NCBI GenBank assembly: GCA_008508345.1
Contig: QNGE01001713.1
Span: forward strand, 72,128-136,127
DNA: 64,000 bases
Reading direction: 5' to 3'
From: Paragonimus westermani
Taxonomy: Eukaryota > Platyhelminthes > Trematoda > Plagiorchiida > Troglotrematidae
Part shown: one piece after another, positions 1 to 12,800 of the stretch
Layout of the letters: each line of letters starts with the position of its first letter
Position numbering within the stretch: position 1 is the first letter of the stretch
The notes under the pieces: generated by a model
Database searches by the model: none
What the model saw: the letters and a program-made list of their open reading frames with translations, nothing else
What the model was told of the DNA's origin: nothing
Translations under genes and position numbers: made by a program

Positions 1-1
1 A

Positions 2-400
2 TGTTCAAGCGATACCACTGAGGAGGATAGACAGTTCATAGTTGATACACTTGTTGAAAGTGGTTATCCGAAGCAGTTGATTCACAAAAATGTGATGATT
101 AATTTTGAGGTGGAGGAACCACAAACTACGGACAAAATGTCTGCTTAAATTTTCTTGCCCTTCAATGGTGATGGTGTCTCTGAAGGCGTAATCATGTTAC
201 TTAATATGGCAATCAACAAAACATACTTTGCAGTTCAACTGCGCGTTCAATGTACTCTCAAACCAATGTTGCGCTTCCAGTTTGATGATACATTGCTCGT
301 TTATGCCGCCTATTTTGTTTAGGCCGTCTTACCTGGTGATGAAACAGTGAAAACGACCTTGTTTGCTACCCGTTTTTTCTCACGGCTAAATCGGGTGCAT
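2..400 (+). pseudogene. Penelope-like element fragment, internally deleted
   Basis: The frame starting at base 2 encodes the linker between RT and endonuclease of a Penelope-like element. It reads ..ESGYPKQLIHKN.., then, after an in-frame stop at about 148, LPFNGDGVSEGV and MAINKTYFAVQLRVQ. The same block occurs in the PLEs at 32.7-32.9 kb (LPFKGDGVAETV) and 39.0-39.2 kb (LPFKGDHITTDV). Coding similarity ends near 321, before the GIY-YIG domain. The following 325-400 instead resemble the PLE 3' motif at 31650-31719 (GATGAAAC, GAAAACGA, GTTTGCTAC). The copy therefore seems to have lost its endonuclease by internal deletion. Its 5' part lies outside the window. It is dead because of the stop and the missing domain. 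Confidence 0.75.
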
Positions 401-3235
401 TCAAACTATCGGAATATATTTGTGTACGAAACGAATTTTTTGCTTATGGGTTCTGTTCAATAATCCGGAAACTGAACTCATTTGCAAAATATCCGGGCTT
501 CGGTTGGATTGGAACTACTCTTTGAAACAGCATGCCAGAACTGCATTGTGCTGTTCCCACGGCGTGCGCCTCTACCAGCTACACCGTTTAGTTTCGCTGT
601 GTTTTGTTATAATGCGAAAAGCCGTTTGACCAGTGGTCCGTTCCAAATTCGCTATAAGCATCGACCTATGGTCTATATTTTAACGCCCATACAACTGCAC
701 ACATAAGGTCAGCTTGCTTCAGATATGGTGTACTTCCAAACTAGTGTTGGTAACTTTCATCTTATGTCCCACAGGGCATGAACCGAATGGAAAATTCGGG
801 TTCATAAGAGCGTATTTATTAGTAATGCAGAAGCCTTGAATATCCCTACGCGAGTATAAATTTATATAATGTTCGCTTCGCTGCCAGTAGGTGGCCGTCA
901 TAACAGGGTTGACGTGCACTGACAAACTGTTTATATTGAGTACCGTATGTTCAGAGTAGTGGAAGAAAATAGTCCAATCTACGTAACTCCAGTCCACTAA
1001 TTGTCCTCTTTTCAATCTCAGGCCTAATCATCACACGTGTGATTCGTATCAACTGTTCGTTTGTTGTTGTTTTGAGAATAATGCCCATCAGCAGAATTTC
1101 ACTACATCGGTTCCTTCTTTTCAATGGTGCGGAAACACGTTTACCAAGTATTTGCGGATAACTTGTTTGATTGAGGCGACGGTGATGTCCTGCTTGCCAA
1201 AGTTTCATATGTAAGCACAAAAAGGGGGGGTTAGCAGCAACAATACACCTGTTTCTAGGCCGTCTTCATCTCTGCTTCTTCGTCACATTGACTGTCACAT
1301 TATTTATGTAACTACCCAAGGCAAATAAGCATTTTGAATTAAATGACTTCAGGAATTTGTCAGATTCAAGCGTGTATGACAATCTAGGACAGTAGAAGTT
1401 ACGTATAGCAACACACGTATGTGTACTGGAAGTTGTGCGCTTCAAGTGTTCATCTTATTCAGAAAACTATCGCAGATAGATCAGCTGTTCAACGGTTCCC
1501 AACTGATTTGTTCCAACAAAACAATCGGTGTGGATTATTCCTAACAGGTACATACATTTACAGCCAACATTTTATCAGAGTGGTATTTCATTTGTTGTCG
1601 CACACAAACACGAACTTGGTGACAAAACACATTAAATCATGCATATGGGTTCCTAATTTGGGCAATCAAAACACGTTTCTGGTGTGTCCTCTAGGGACAA
1701 AGTTCATGCAGAAACAATTTTGTCCGATTGATGTATACCGCTAACGAATGCGCTGATCAACTCTGTTGATGTTTCTCATACTTCCAAGTGATATCTATGA
1801 TCCAGCCAATGTCAATCAGCGTATATTGTTCTCTATGCAAAATCAGTGAAGTTGCGTGTTTAATTTGTCAGAGTCATTAGACTGTTTCCGGCTTGTGTAT
1901 GAAGCCCTGGCCGAATACCAAGATTGTTCATATTTAACTCACGGAAATAAAACATCGACTGTATTGTCGGTATTCATATTGGGACATACTTAACTGAAGA
2001 ATGTAAATTTTGCATTCATCAGCCTATATGTTCGGAATACGCAGACTGAGGCTGGAGTGATGTTTTACTGCTTCTGGTGCAGGACACATATCGGTCAGTC
2101 TCAATTTCGATCATTCCACATTACAATCCTTGGAGAACGAGAAAGGAATTCAGCGGGGATACGTTCATCAGAAACGTGGATTGTATCTCGTTTGAGGAGT
2201 TTGGTTTCACGATATTCTGAAAGTGGTATCACAACGGTGAATGAACAGATTATGGCATTCTTTGACATATTTATCAATGCAATCAAATTTCGCGATTTAT
2301 GCGCCAAATATGTTGTTCTTATGTACGACACTGTCTTTGGAGAAAATAACAATTTAAGATGATTGTAAAAACCCTAGAGATGAAATTCTTCGCCTATATT
2401 ACAGACGTTTAAGTATATCGCAATCGGGCTTATTCATTTACACTATCAGACGAGAAACGAACTACATAAGGTGAGGGCCATGGGTATGAAATCGACGACC
2501 CAATGGAAGATGACTCACTCTGTTGCAGAATTGCTGACACTCCGAAGTTATTTCATACACTATCGGTCAGAAATGAGTACAAACTGGAACAAAACCGTGA
2601 ACAGCAATTTTAGCACTGAGACAACACTGTGATTTGAAGGAAGCCTGTCTCGACTCTCGGGTTGATGGTAGCTGTCACAAGTTATAACTAAACTTAGGAC
2701 ATCTTACAGGGTGTAACCGTTTCCCCTGAAGTAGAAAGTTGCAATACAATCAGAGTAACCCAGTTCGTGTTAGAAAATGTGTACACGTTTCGTGTACGAC
2801 GGTCAATGCAGCGAGTAAATCGGCTTATGTTAGTGAAATTGAGTGAGTGCATACTCAAAACTCAAAACCTTCAAATTTTTCTAATGAAAAACAGTAGCAA
2901 CCTTGACGTTGGAACTAGGCCTTGGTGGACATAAATAATTTTACGTGGACCCCAGTGTGCACTGTTTGTCTATTTCTGATACATAATCATACAGACATTT
3001 CTATGTTCGTGGGCATCTGGCTTATATTAAATACGGCTCCATCAACGGCGAGTAATATTACGAGAACTATTTCTCGGAAGGTTTTGCACATCTGCTGCAG
3101 CAAATCTGTAAAACGGTTCATTACCAAAAATGATCAATTTGTCGTCATCGTTCGTTTTAAACAATCATATTTCAAGCGTTTCCCACACCAAACATAGTTC
3201 AGACTGGGAACCGATCAGAACCAGTTTCACAAAAG
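401..3235. other. AT-rich stretch without a recognisable gene
   Basis: Only short chance ORFs (about 110 codons or fewer) occur on both strands, with no domain motif, repeat or RNA gene that I recognise. Confidence 0.6.
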
Positions 3236-3239
3236 GATA

Positions 3240-3890
3240 ATTCCTGTTGGAAGGTTATATTTAAGTTCCATCCAAGGCATATGAGATATTTTATGACCGT
3301 TCATCATTGGCGATTTCGAATAAACTAGAATCGAACCAGGCAGGAGGGTGTTCTTTGGTTCGTTTGGGCAAATACAGTCGTCCGACTCACACGTCCCGAA
3401 GTAAAACAGCAGGGGAAGGAATAAACGAACAGTGTTTAGTCGAGGACAGACAACTTGTCTTTCGGATTCAAAATAACCAGACACGGTTGATGAACCAGCT
3501 GTGTAACTTTGCCATTGGGAAGCTGCCTCTAATGGTCTGATTCGGTCGGCCGTTCAGCCTTTCTGTCATGATGTCAATTTTGAACGATAGGTAGGTGAAG
3601 ATAGCTCTCTTTGCTACCGTGGTGACCAGGTCATACGAATTAGTAACGATCACGATCCTGTTCACAAACTGGTTGGGACTGCCATCTCCTAGCAAATCAG
3701 TGAATATCTTTAGTTCGTTGTTCACAGCCTCTGTGGGACAGATTTTCCTGGCCATGTATGTAAGACATCGAACAAGGCTGAGGTTTTGTTTGAGCAGTAC
3801 AAATCTTTCGAATTGTGTGCTGCTCAGTCCACAATGGTTTGCGATAAAACGAGCGCTGTAAACATCTGCCCAATTGTATTTTCATGCTTA
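3240..3890 (-). pseudogene. Decayed Penelope-like element: RT end, linker and GIY-YIG remnant
   Basis: Read on the minus strand from 3885, two frames give YRKPLWTEQHT, then SLVRCLTYMARKICPTE, LLGDGSPNQFVNRI, AIFTYLSFKIDIMTE and FPMAKLHSWF. These align in order with the post-RT region of the PLE at 38.8-39.2 kb (HRKATWSGQYL, GLVRTLFHRAREIC, LANGYPEKFID, VFLNLPFKGDHITTD, FPAAELRLLL). Further downstream, GRLYLPKRTKEHPPAWF looks like the GIY-YIG region, and MMNGHKISHMPWMELKYNL matches the later KHIMETGHVVD segment. Stops and frame changes separate the pieces, so this is a pseudogene. Neither the RT core nor the termini are visible. Confidence 0.7.
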
Positions 3891-6800
3891 TATATAGAAA
3901 ATTGGACGCGTTATCCGAATTTGTTTTGTGGGTGAATATGATGGAACGCTGTGTTTGATCGTAGGTTTGTACACAACATAACGGTTAGATCCCGGTCAGT
4001 ATTCAGTAGAGCAAATCACTATGTAAGTTTAGCCTTTTGGAAAGCTGAGTTTCGATGACACTGTTTTTCAGTTGAATTTACAGTTTGCCCATGAAATTAT
4101 CTTCTGGTAGCAGACTTGGCGAGGAACCCAGCGCAACTCCGTTAATTTGACGATACAACTGGTCGTTGAACTTGAATTGCACAATGTGTGCACAGACTGG
4201 AATATTTTTAAGCGTTGATATTGGTTTGCTCATTTAGGTATTCAACTACTCGACGTATTGACAGATTAGATTGACGGTGTCCGACAGGTGAGCACTTGTA
4301 AACATTGAAAATCATCCAACAGACATCTACTCTTATTGGTAAGGGATTCAGTGATTAATTTTGCGGGTGCGAGGCTCAGAGATGACAGTTCTGCTATCTA
4401 AATTGTGGGAATGTTGCCATCACTTCTAAGGTATTAAATTTTTTCAACCAGAAGGCACAGACAAATCAGAGGAAATATCTGCTTACAATTCACCTTTTGT
4501 TTGCAGACCATCTACGTGAGTAACTCTTGGCTATCAAAGAGAGTCCGATTTTTGCATTTCTGTCTGCGTATGGTTACCATTACACATGTCCTCTTATGAT
4601 ACTAGACAGTGTTCTATTCGTCATCTGTCAGCAATCAACCGAATTCGTTTTGCCCAACTATAGTTTCATTTGGCACCAGAACTTACGTGTAGAAGTGAAT
4701 AGATTACTTCTTACTAGTCTGCACAAGAAGATTAGAGTGCAATGTTTATACCAGTTACTCTTTCATTTGGTTTGCCGAATAAATCTGCTTGCGTACTTAC
4801 ATGATAGTCAATGTATCACACAAGTGTTCCGCTTGGTAAACAGGAACTATTAGTGCGTCGTCTCACAGTAACTGTTGTCGCGATTCCAGATGGTTACTTG
4901 AAATGTGGTACGTTTTGGGGAGTGCTCAGAGTGAACTCTGAAGAAACAATGATGGTTTGTGGAGGATGACCATTACATCTAAACTACCATTTGTCAAATT
5001 GCACACATGATGCGGACTAGATGGTTTATATTTGAGGCCAAATTTTTAACACATTTACGCTGAAATTGTGCTGGTTTCAGTGGACTCTCCGAATTGATGC
5101 GCTCCTGCTCTTGTTTTGCACACTGTTAGAAGCGGGATCTCCTGCCAATATCCCGTCAATATTTGTGGATACCTTACTATTCTTTGCTAGCGTTTTGCTC
5201 TTGCATTCACTGAGATACTCCACCGTCAATGTTAAATTTTAGTGACAATACGAAAAATATGATTTTGGTCAGTTTGAACTATGACGATGTATATTTATTC
5301 GGGAGGCGGAATCGAAAGTCACGATACACTTGGTTCTCTGAAACCCTTCATTGTCATGGTATTCGCATCCCCGTTATTTTTGTTTTGAGGTAGACAGCCA
5401 CATTTGCGTTGGACAGAAATTATCTCCTCTCATTTGGTCGTGATGTTCCCCCCCCCCCAAATTGGCACAACACGTTCGGTTTTGTTCACACTTTTGGCTT
5501 TTAGGTGGAGACAGATTGATACGATTATGCCGATAGTTGTCTTAAAGCGATGCTCTTTAGACAATTGGCTGAACGGATGACAACTTTGTCTTTCGCCGCA
5601 AAGGATAACGGTATGAGCCTCCTTCCTACAACCTCTACGGAATGAATTCGAAAGAGGTTGGAAACGGCTATGGAGCGTCTGTTTGGGGGTGGGCCTGACG
5701 AGTTGTTCTCATCAACCTTGTGAAATTACCTACTACAAACTGGCAATCCAATGTGAGTCATGTTCAACCATACTCACGGGTTGTGAATAAATTATCCATC
5801 AGTTACCCTTCTTAGTTAACTGCGCGTGGATTGTAATTGTTAAAAATGCATACGGACAGTAAACAAAAATAGCCGAATGGCGTTGCAGGTCGTGCTCGAT
5901 TGCCTCCACTTGGCGACGGAACGGTCGCGGAAGGTAGCGTGCACCTAAGCTTCAGTGGCCAGATCACAACATTGGGCATTCATACAACGTGTGCATGTCA
6001 GTGCGGTGGGTGTATGTGCATTATTTTCCGTTCGTGGCACGCCAGCACGCCCGCAACCTTGCGTTTGCCTCACTGTATTTGTCATGTAACCTTCTTGATT
6101 GGAAATGCGAAATTTAACTTTCTTCTGCTTGGTGTGACATTTAACAATCTACCGCCTCGTCAAACAATCCGCCCGCTTTCGTTTGGCTACAGTAAGCTTA
6201 ACGCCTATTGATTGGAATTTTCGAACAGTCAGCGACATCACTAGAAACGAGTTAGGTCGAAAAGCATGGCAAATGTTATATACATAAATCTATCAGTTTA
6301 TTCAATTACTTCTTGAAGATAGTGAAGCTGTGTTTGACTTTCGATAGGAATTTGTTCACCTACATTACACTCCTATTGAAATAACACAACGTCACGTTTT
6401 CCGCTCACAATGTATGGGAAGTCATGATACTAATTAACTCATTAGGTGATATCCAGAGAACACGCGTTTGGTTGCACGTCTACATACACAATTGTGTGTT
6501 AGACCAGCAGCCAACGGATGACTGGATTGTGAATCTCGAGTGATTACTAGTAATTTTTTTACACATTCATACCTACTATGAATCCAAAATAGTGCAGATA
6601 TTTCAGAGTTTTAGGGTTGGTAACCAGGATCACGAATGGAAATTTACTCAGGGCTTTTGAGCATGGTGAACACACCTCGTATCTGTGCTGCATTGTATAG
6701 TCGTTTAATCAAATTTCCGCCATTCAGGGGCTACTTTGCATAAGCCATCTCTTTGAACAATTCAATAAGTGGACTGTTACACGATCTACCCTAGCGATGT

Positions 6801-9800
6801 CTCATGAAACTAGCATTGCCACGCTGTTACAAAAAGGTTACACAACAAGAATTCCTTTCCGAAAGTGTCTGCGGTTGACCATACCTAATTCAGTGTACGG
6901 CCGAGGTACGTACATTGGCAAATTCTAATGATTACCTAACACATTCTTTGATCAGGCATTCAAGTTGACTCAGTTCTTCCTAACAGTAGCTAGTGGTTGC
7001 ATCGTTTTCTCGATGAGCACGGCAATGTTGGTGTTGTACGTTCGTCAGGCCCCAACTACAAGTCAGTTTCTGACCGGAACTAAAATTTAAACATCCTAGA
7101 ACGATGAAAGAGTCTACCCACATTTCAGCTGACCATTCACCATATCGGGTTGTGGATCAGCCGATTTTGTTCGCTTAGCTATTAACTGTAGTTAGTTACA
7201 GCCACTCAGCAATCTATCAGGAAATGCGCGTTCTTTGTTCTTCGTTAGCTGCGACAATTACTGCTGTCACACCTTCCCCATGTGTTTTGCACTGAAAGAA
7301 CGAAAATACATCATGCATACACATCTACTGGCATCCGATTAATTAGTTTGACCGATACTACTCTATTTTCGTGAACAAGCTATATTAGAATACGCATATT
7401 CACCCATCTACACTACTAAATAAATGAAATTGTCACGGTTTATGCAAAGCTGATCGTATCAGCTCTTACTCTGAAAAGCTCTGAATAGTCAAAGGTACTG
7501 GTATTTTTTCTGTTGAAATTGTCTGATTGCTGTTTTGCAAAAAGTGAAGAGTATGGGTACAACTCAACTTGCTTATCATATATTGTGAACAAGATTTATC
7601 ACAGTTTATCCATTCATTCAGTTGTGGGATAATCCAAATTTGAAATATCTCTACGCTATCTACCGTATTTGGCTAAAAAATGGTTTGCAGTATGTGCAGT
7701 GCGCCGAGATAGCGAGGACCGATTAGTGAAATGGCAGTTGTTCGGAAATGACCAGTGAGTTGAGGCTTTCCATATACTAAAGTTCATGGTTACTGATCCA
7801 TTTGGATTTGGACAGAAATACCAAACTACTAAGTGACTGAATCTGTAAAAATATTATAAACAATGGTCCAACCGAATTGTAGTGTACCCACTTGATCAAG
7901 GAAGTTGGCCAGTTTATAAGAGAATAAAAGAAGAGAGCAGTGACCAAGGTGAATAGAAAAGCGGACTGGTAGCGTGCGCGGACTGCGTGGTTTTCAACAG
8001 TCATGCATTGATCGTTCCAACTTTAGGCTTCCGTTGTTTGCACTCTAAGGGAGGTATATATTACCAACCGTTAAAGAGAAATTTAAGTCAATCATGCCAT
8101 TCAGTGACGACAAAGCTAACTCAGGTTTGATTTGTGCGCGTTAACAACATCGCCGCAACTGGTAGAACAACTGACTCATTGATTGTGCAAATTGTATTTC
8201 AACAACAATGTGGGTTACACAGTAGCGTTCATTTGCAATGTTGCTTGAACGTGTGTTGACAGCAAACTAATTTTTTGAGGCAGCTTTCATTACTGTAAAA
8301 TAAAACCGACATTATCATCAGAACATCAATGAAACAATTTGCAGTCTGTACCAAAGAATTCATTGAAATTCAGTCATTTGCTAAATATTACTTAAAATAT
8401 GACCTACTGTCAAACGTTTGGCTGTTTATACCAGCAAAATATATTGGGTTTATGACCACTGAACTTATCGATTCACTTATATTGTTTTATTTCGAGCTGC
8501 AGTCGCATTTCTCTAAATACTTAAATTGCGATCCATATAGTCAGTCATTTCCAGATTGTCATTGGCTTCACCCTTATTCAGGTGTTCTATGTACGAGGTC
8601 ACCTACTAGCTTGATCACAGATTCTGTTTGTACTTTATTACGAATTATAAGGTGGACTGGATACTGATCACACCAGATCATGTGAAACGATTCGATGATA
8701 TCTCTTATGATCTGTCATAATTTTGCGCTGCAAATTTGCTTTGTAACCAAGGCAACCGGAGCGCGGATTGTTAGCAGAACTCGAGTTTCGATAAAACTGA
8801 GACACAAGTATCGTGTAGCCTGTCAAGAAGGGCTGTCCGGAAAGATTCTGGAATCAATAGGTAACGCTTCATTTGTAGCGTTCGCAACCGATAAACTTCA
8901 ATTAACCACAGCATTCGATAAACCAACGTCTAGATCACCTGAGCATACTTCAATCTCATATAGGTCGTGCGTTTGTTTCAGATGAGGCAGGTGTGTATTC
9001 GACGGAAATTTTCTCTTACCCTCAAGATACACATCAAAGTCTAAAAAAAGCATTGTCAGTAAAGGACAGAAACCGAGTTATTGTCGAAATCCTATAACCC
9101 TGTTTTAGTTATCAGTTAACAAAGAAACGTTTTCCTCATGATGAAAATTTGAAGCCAGCTACCGATCCTATCCTAATGTGGTGTGAGCAAAACTCTTTTG
9201 GGACAGAAATCACTTGCTTCTCGGAACAATATATAATCCATTCTGACTACCGAGGCGGGAAAGTTAATTGTTTAGTTCGTTTGTGTATTTTCAACGTTCC
9301 AACTGCTTTCCTATAAACATTTTTTTCCTGCAACTTACGAATCTGCATGGATTGAGCAACTGAGAAGGGTGAATATCAGTGAATGACAGTTAACACGGCT
9401 TTTGTACGGCCCGTAGACAAAACTATTCCTAGTTATAACTCAATGTTGCGCACACCAAACATTTAGTGACCAACCAGGCATTATTCGAATGAATGATAAT
9501 TGTAATATGTACAACTTTGCCAGACGATTGTTTTTACAGGTACAGCACCCTGAGGCAATCGGTTGGAATTTTTGTCTGTGAACTTGCATCATTTGCCAAT
9601 ATCTGGTCACCTATCAATGTGTCTTTCGTGTCATGTTTTACTAAACTAGTCCCCCCGTATGACTTGCTGCCTACCGATGTAGACAGACGGAGCACCCGTA
9701 CGTCCAGTGCCTAAGATAAAGTGTTCTAATACTTCGGTTTGCTTTAGTAGGCAATAAACGAAGTTCCGGAATCCCCATGGTGGAGAGTAAAATTGATCAG

Positions 9801-12800
9801 GAAAATTTACCTACTGATCGTTTAGTCAGTCAATTATTGATCAGAAATTGATGTGCTGTGGCGGACGGCTGACACGTTCAAGGACAAAGATCCCCTCTCG
9901 AAACAAGAAAAGTTATGAACATCAAGAATATTCGTGAGTGACTAGAAAATCGTTTTTTGTTCAGTGTCGGTTCAAATGGAGTGACAAAAGCGGTTTTCGA
10001 AAAGACGATCTTGAGTTTGCTAAAAAGCGACAAGCGAAATATCGTTGGATCTTCAGGATACGAGTGTGATTGTTGCAAAAATTTATTGGAGATCAAGCCC
10101 AATTGCTGTCCTTTTCACTCACTCTGCCGCAGGTGTTCAGACACTCCTTGAAAGATAATGCAAAGAACGCACTGTTGAACAGATCATCACACTGGTGAAG
10201 GCATGTAGTTTACCAAGAGCACTCCAGCCTAAGTTAAACTAGAACGCTACTCTTAATCCAACATAACAAATTTACACAAAAAGCTTATATCATCTGTAGT
10301 GCTTGCACTCCGGTGCACATTAGTGATGAATGATATACTTACTGGTGAATTCTTCCTTATCGTTAACTAGAAAAATATTAATGGTTTTAAACGGGCCCTG
10401 AGGTCTAACACTAAACAACATGTAATGATCTCTCCATACGTTGTAAATATTCTCCAAATAGTGAGCAATATTAAAATTCCACATTTTTCAACCAGCACTG
10501 AAGATGAGTTTGATCGTCGTACATTCAATAAATGATCCGTAGTGAAATATGCGCATTCAATCCACTTAAAAAATGTTCCACTAAACTCAGTCGCGCTATC
10601 ACAATTCCCGTTTTATGATAAGGTGCGCAATTTCAAGTGTATTTATTTCAGTAGGTGTATCGTTCATTGCTCACCAAATGAAGTTGTATTAAAGCAAACT
10701 TACGTTGCTTTAAATGCCTGTTCACTAGAATTGCAAGGAGATACGGCACATTCTTCTGTTCGATAGTATCTCATTGCTCAATGTATATATAAATATATTC
10801 GAATATTCAATTCAGTCCGTTTTTCCGATTAACCGCATTGACTCACCTGCCACGTAGTCCTCCGGGACTGCCGAATGAGAGTATGACAAAAGGTAAACGA
10901 TTTTGGTATGTCATCAGAAACTAACATATTAAGATGAGCTGATCTACAGACTATGTTCGTCACCGTCTTGTGTTTGATATTTTGATATCGTCCCAGTACA
11001 TCGCAATGTGACTGAATTCACATTGGAATGATAGTTTTGTTGTTTGCAGCGAAAAAACTTCAGTTGAAGAAAAATTGGGATACATTTAGTCCATTTCACA
11101 TCCGAACTGTCAGTTGTTTGAAGTAAACTTTGTCTAATAAGCTGAATGTAGCATACTAATCCACTATGCCTAATGCTGTGGTTCATGTTGTGTAAATATT
11201 GTGATATTTCCGTTATGAACGTAAAGTTCGACCGATTTCGCCCGAGTGCGTTTAGGTCGCAACAGTTGTGGATCACGTCTTTTGAGGACACTGTGAGATA
11301 TGTGATTGCCCTTCTGCCTGGTTGTCACTCGTGGGTGTGCATGCGCTGCTGACGAGGACTCGCATTGCAACTATGTATGTTGGTACAATCTAGATACGAA
11401 GAAATGTACCACTTTCCACTGGACGGTGGCATTTGCCCACTGCAAAGTATGGATGCTTGCTCGTAACTACTTGAGAAATAAGGGTATTTTCGATTACATA
11501 CCACCTAACTGACATTCGTTCTGCTGCTTAGCAATGACCAGTCAACATGATGCACTCACTGGTAGTTATGAAGGACAATTTCACAGACCGCAGTAAAACT
11601 AGGCCTAGTGGCTGGGTTAAATGTGAATGCCAGTTAGCTTTCGTGGATTCGACGTGATAGGCAGACATCTCTTTCTGGCTTCCACCTCCTAGCCATTTCT
11701 GAAAGTGTGAAGCAATCTTGCAAACAAGAAGAAATACGTGTCGATTACCCTTGTCGTTCTTGTTATAACAATGTCAACCGTAAGAACACAGAACACGAAA
11801 CATGAGTGCGCACACTGCATTCCTGCCACCCACTATGGAACCGAAAGGAACGAGTCATGTCAACCACAAAGGTGACCAGTCTGACAAACAGTCGATCGAG
11901 AAGCAAAACCCATTGGTCCGATTTGACCAAACCACCAGCGGCTTATTAGACGGACAGTTACAAATGAGTGATTGGACAAAAGTACGTCGATTGTTTGCAA
12001 CCACGGGAACTAATCCGGAAAATTTCCCGCTTCATTAAGGCAAACTGGTGAGCTAGCATCAAAATACTTTCTGAAGTAAGCAACTAAACGACTGACTCGA
12101 TGACCAACATGAGTAGATCTGCGAAGTTCACATGTGTGTGAAGTGGCCCAGGCTGTCAGTATTTTGGAGGTTCACACACAGAAAAGTTCTGGCGACTTCG
12201 TGTGTGCACCGACTAATAATAAATGTTGGTGTCTGTTTGAGGGACCTGCACATTCCAAATGAAGCCGAAATTACGGTCTGCAGCTTTCTCGACAGTCCCA
12301 GCACTTCCTGTTAGACTACAGAACTAGGATGAAGAGACCCCAAGAAGTTCGTTATCGTACGGTACTGACGGATTGACGGAGTCTTCACCAGCCTGTATTT
12401 GCATACATCGACCGGGAGTGTCACCAGAATAGCGAAGATACTCCCTCGTATATCTGAAGTGAATTTTGGCGACATGTTTCCGTCTACCACTGTTCTCGCC
12501 TTCTTACACAGGAGTGCAATTCCGACAACTGGACAGATTTGAATACAGTCTGAATTCAATAGCACATGGATTAGTCCGACTTAAGTAATCCAGCCTATAT
12601 CTGGCGAATAGAACCTCAGGTCATCAACAATGTGGCATTCAGCATCAGCATATGAATTACTAGGTGGAAACCCATAGTTTAATTGTCCCACACGTGGAGT
12701 TCGTGTTTCTTGGACGTTCCGTGTTACACTGTCTGTTTTCCTGTATGGTAAGCCACTTTATTGGTCTTCTAAAATGAACACAATATCACAGGCTGTGTCC

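Noticed and set aside
5448..5458. C-homopolymer as a structured or regulatory element
   Set aside because: A single 11-base run without partner tracts cannot support a G-quadruplex-type call and may vary in length through sequencing error.
11306..11512. Cysteine-rich ORF resembling a small extracellular domain
   Set aside because: The spacing fits no domain that I can name with confidence. Short ORFs of this length are common by chance here.
11802..12038. Polar plus-strand ORF with an upstream ATG
   Set aside because: Low-complexity polar composition, no domain and no supporting context.
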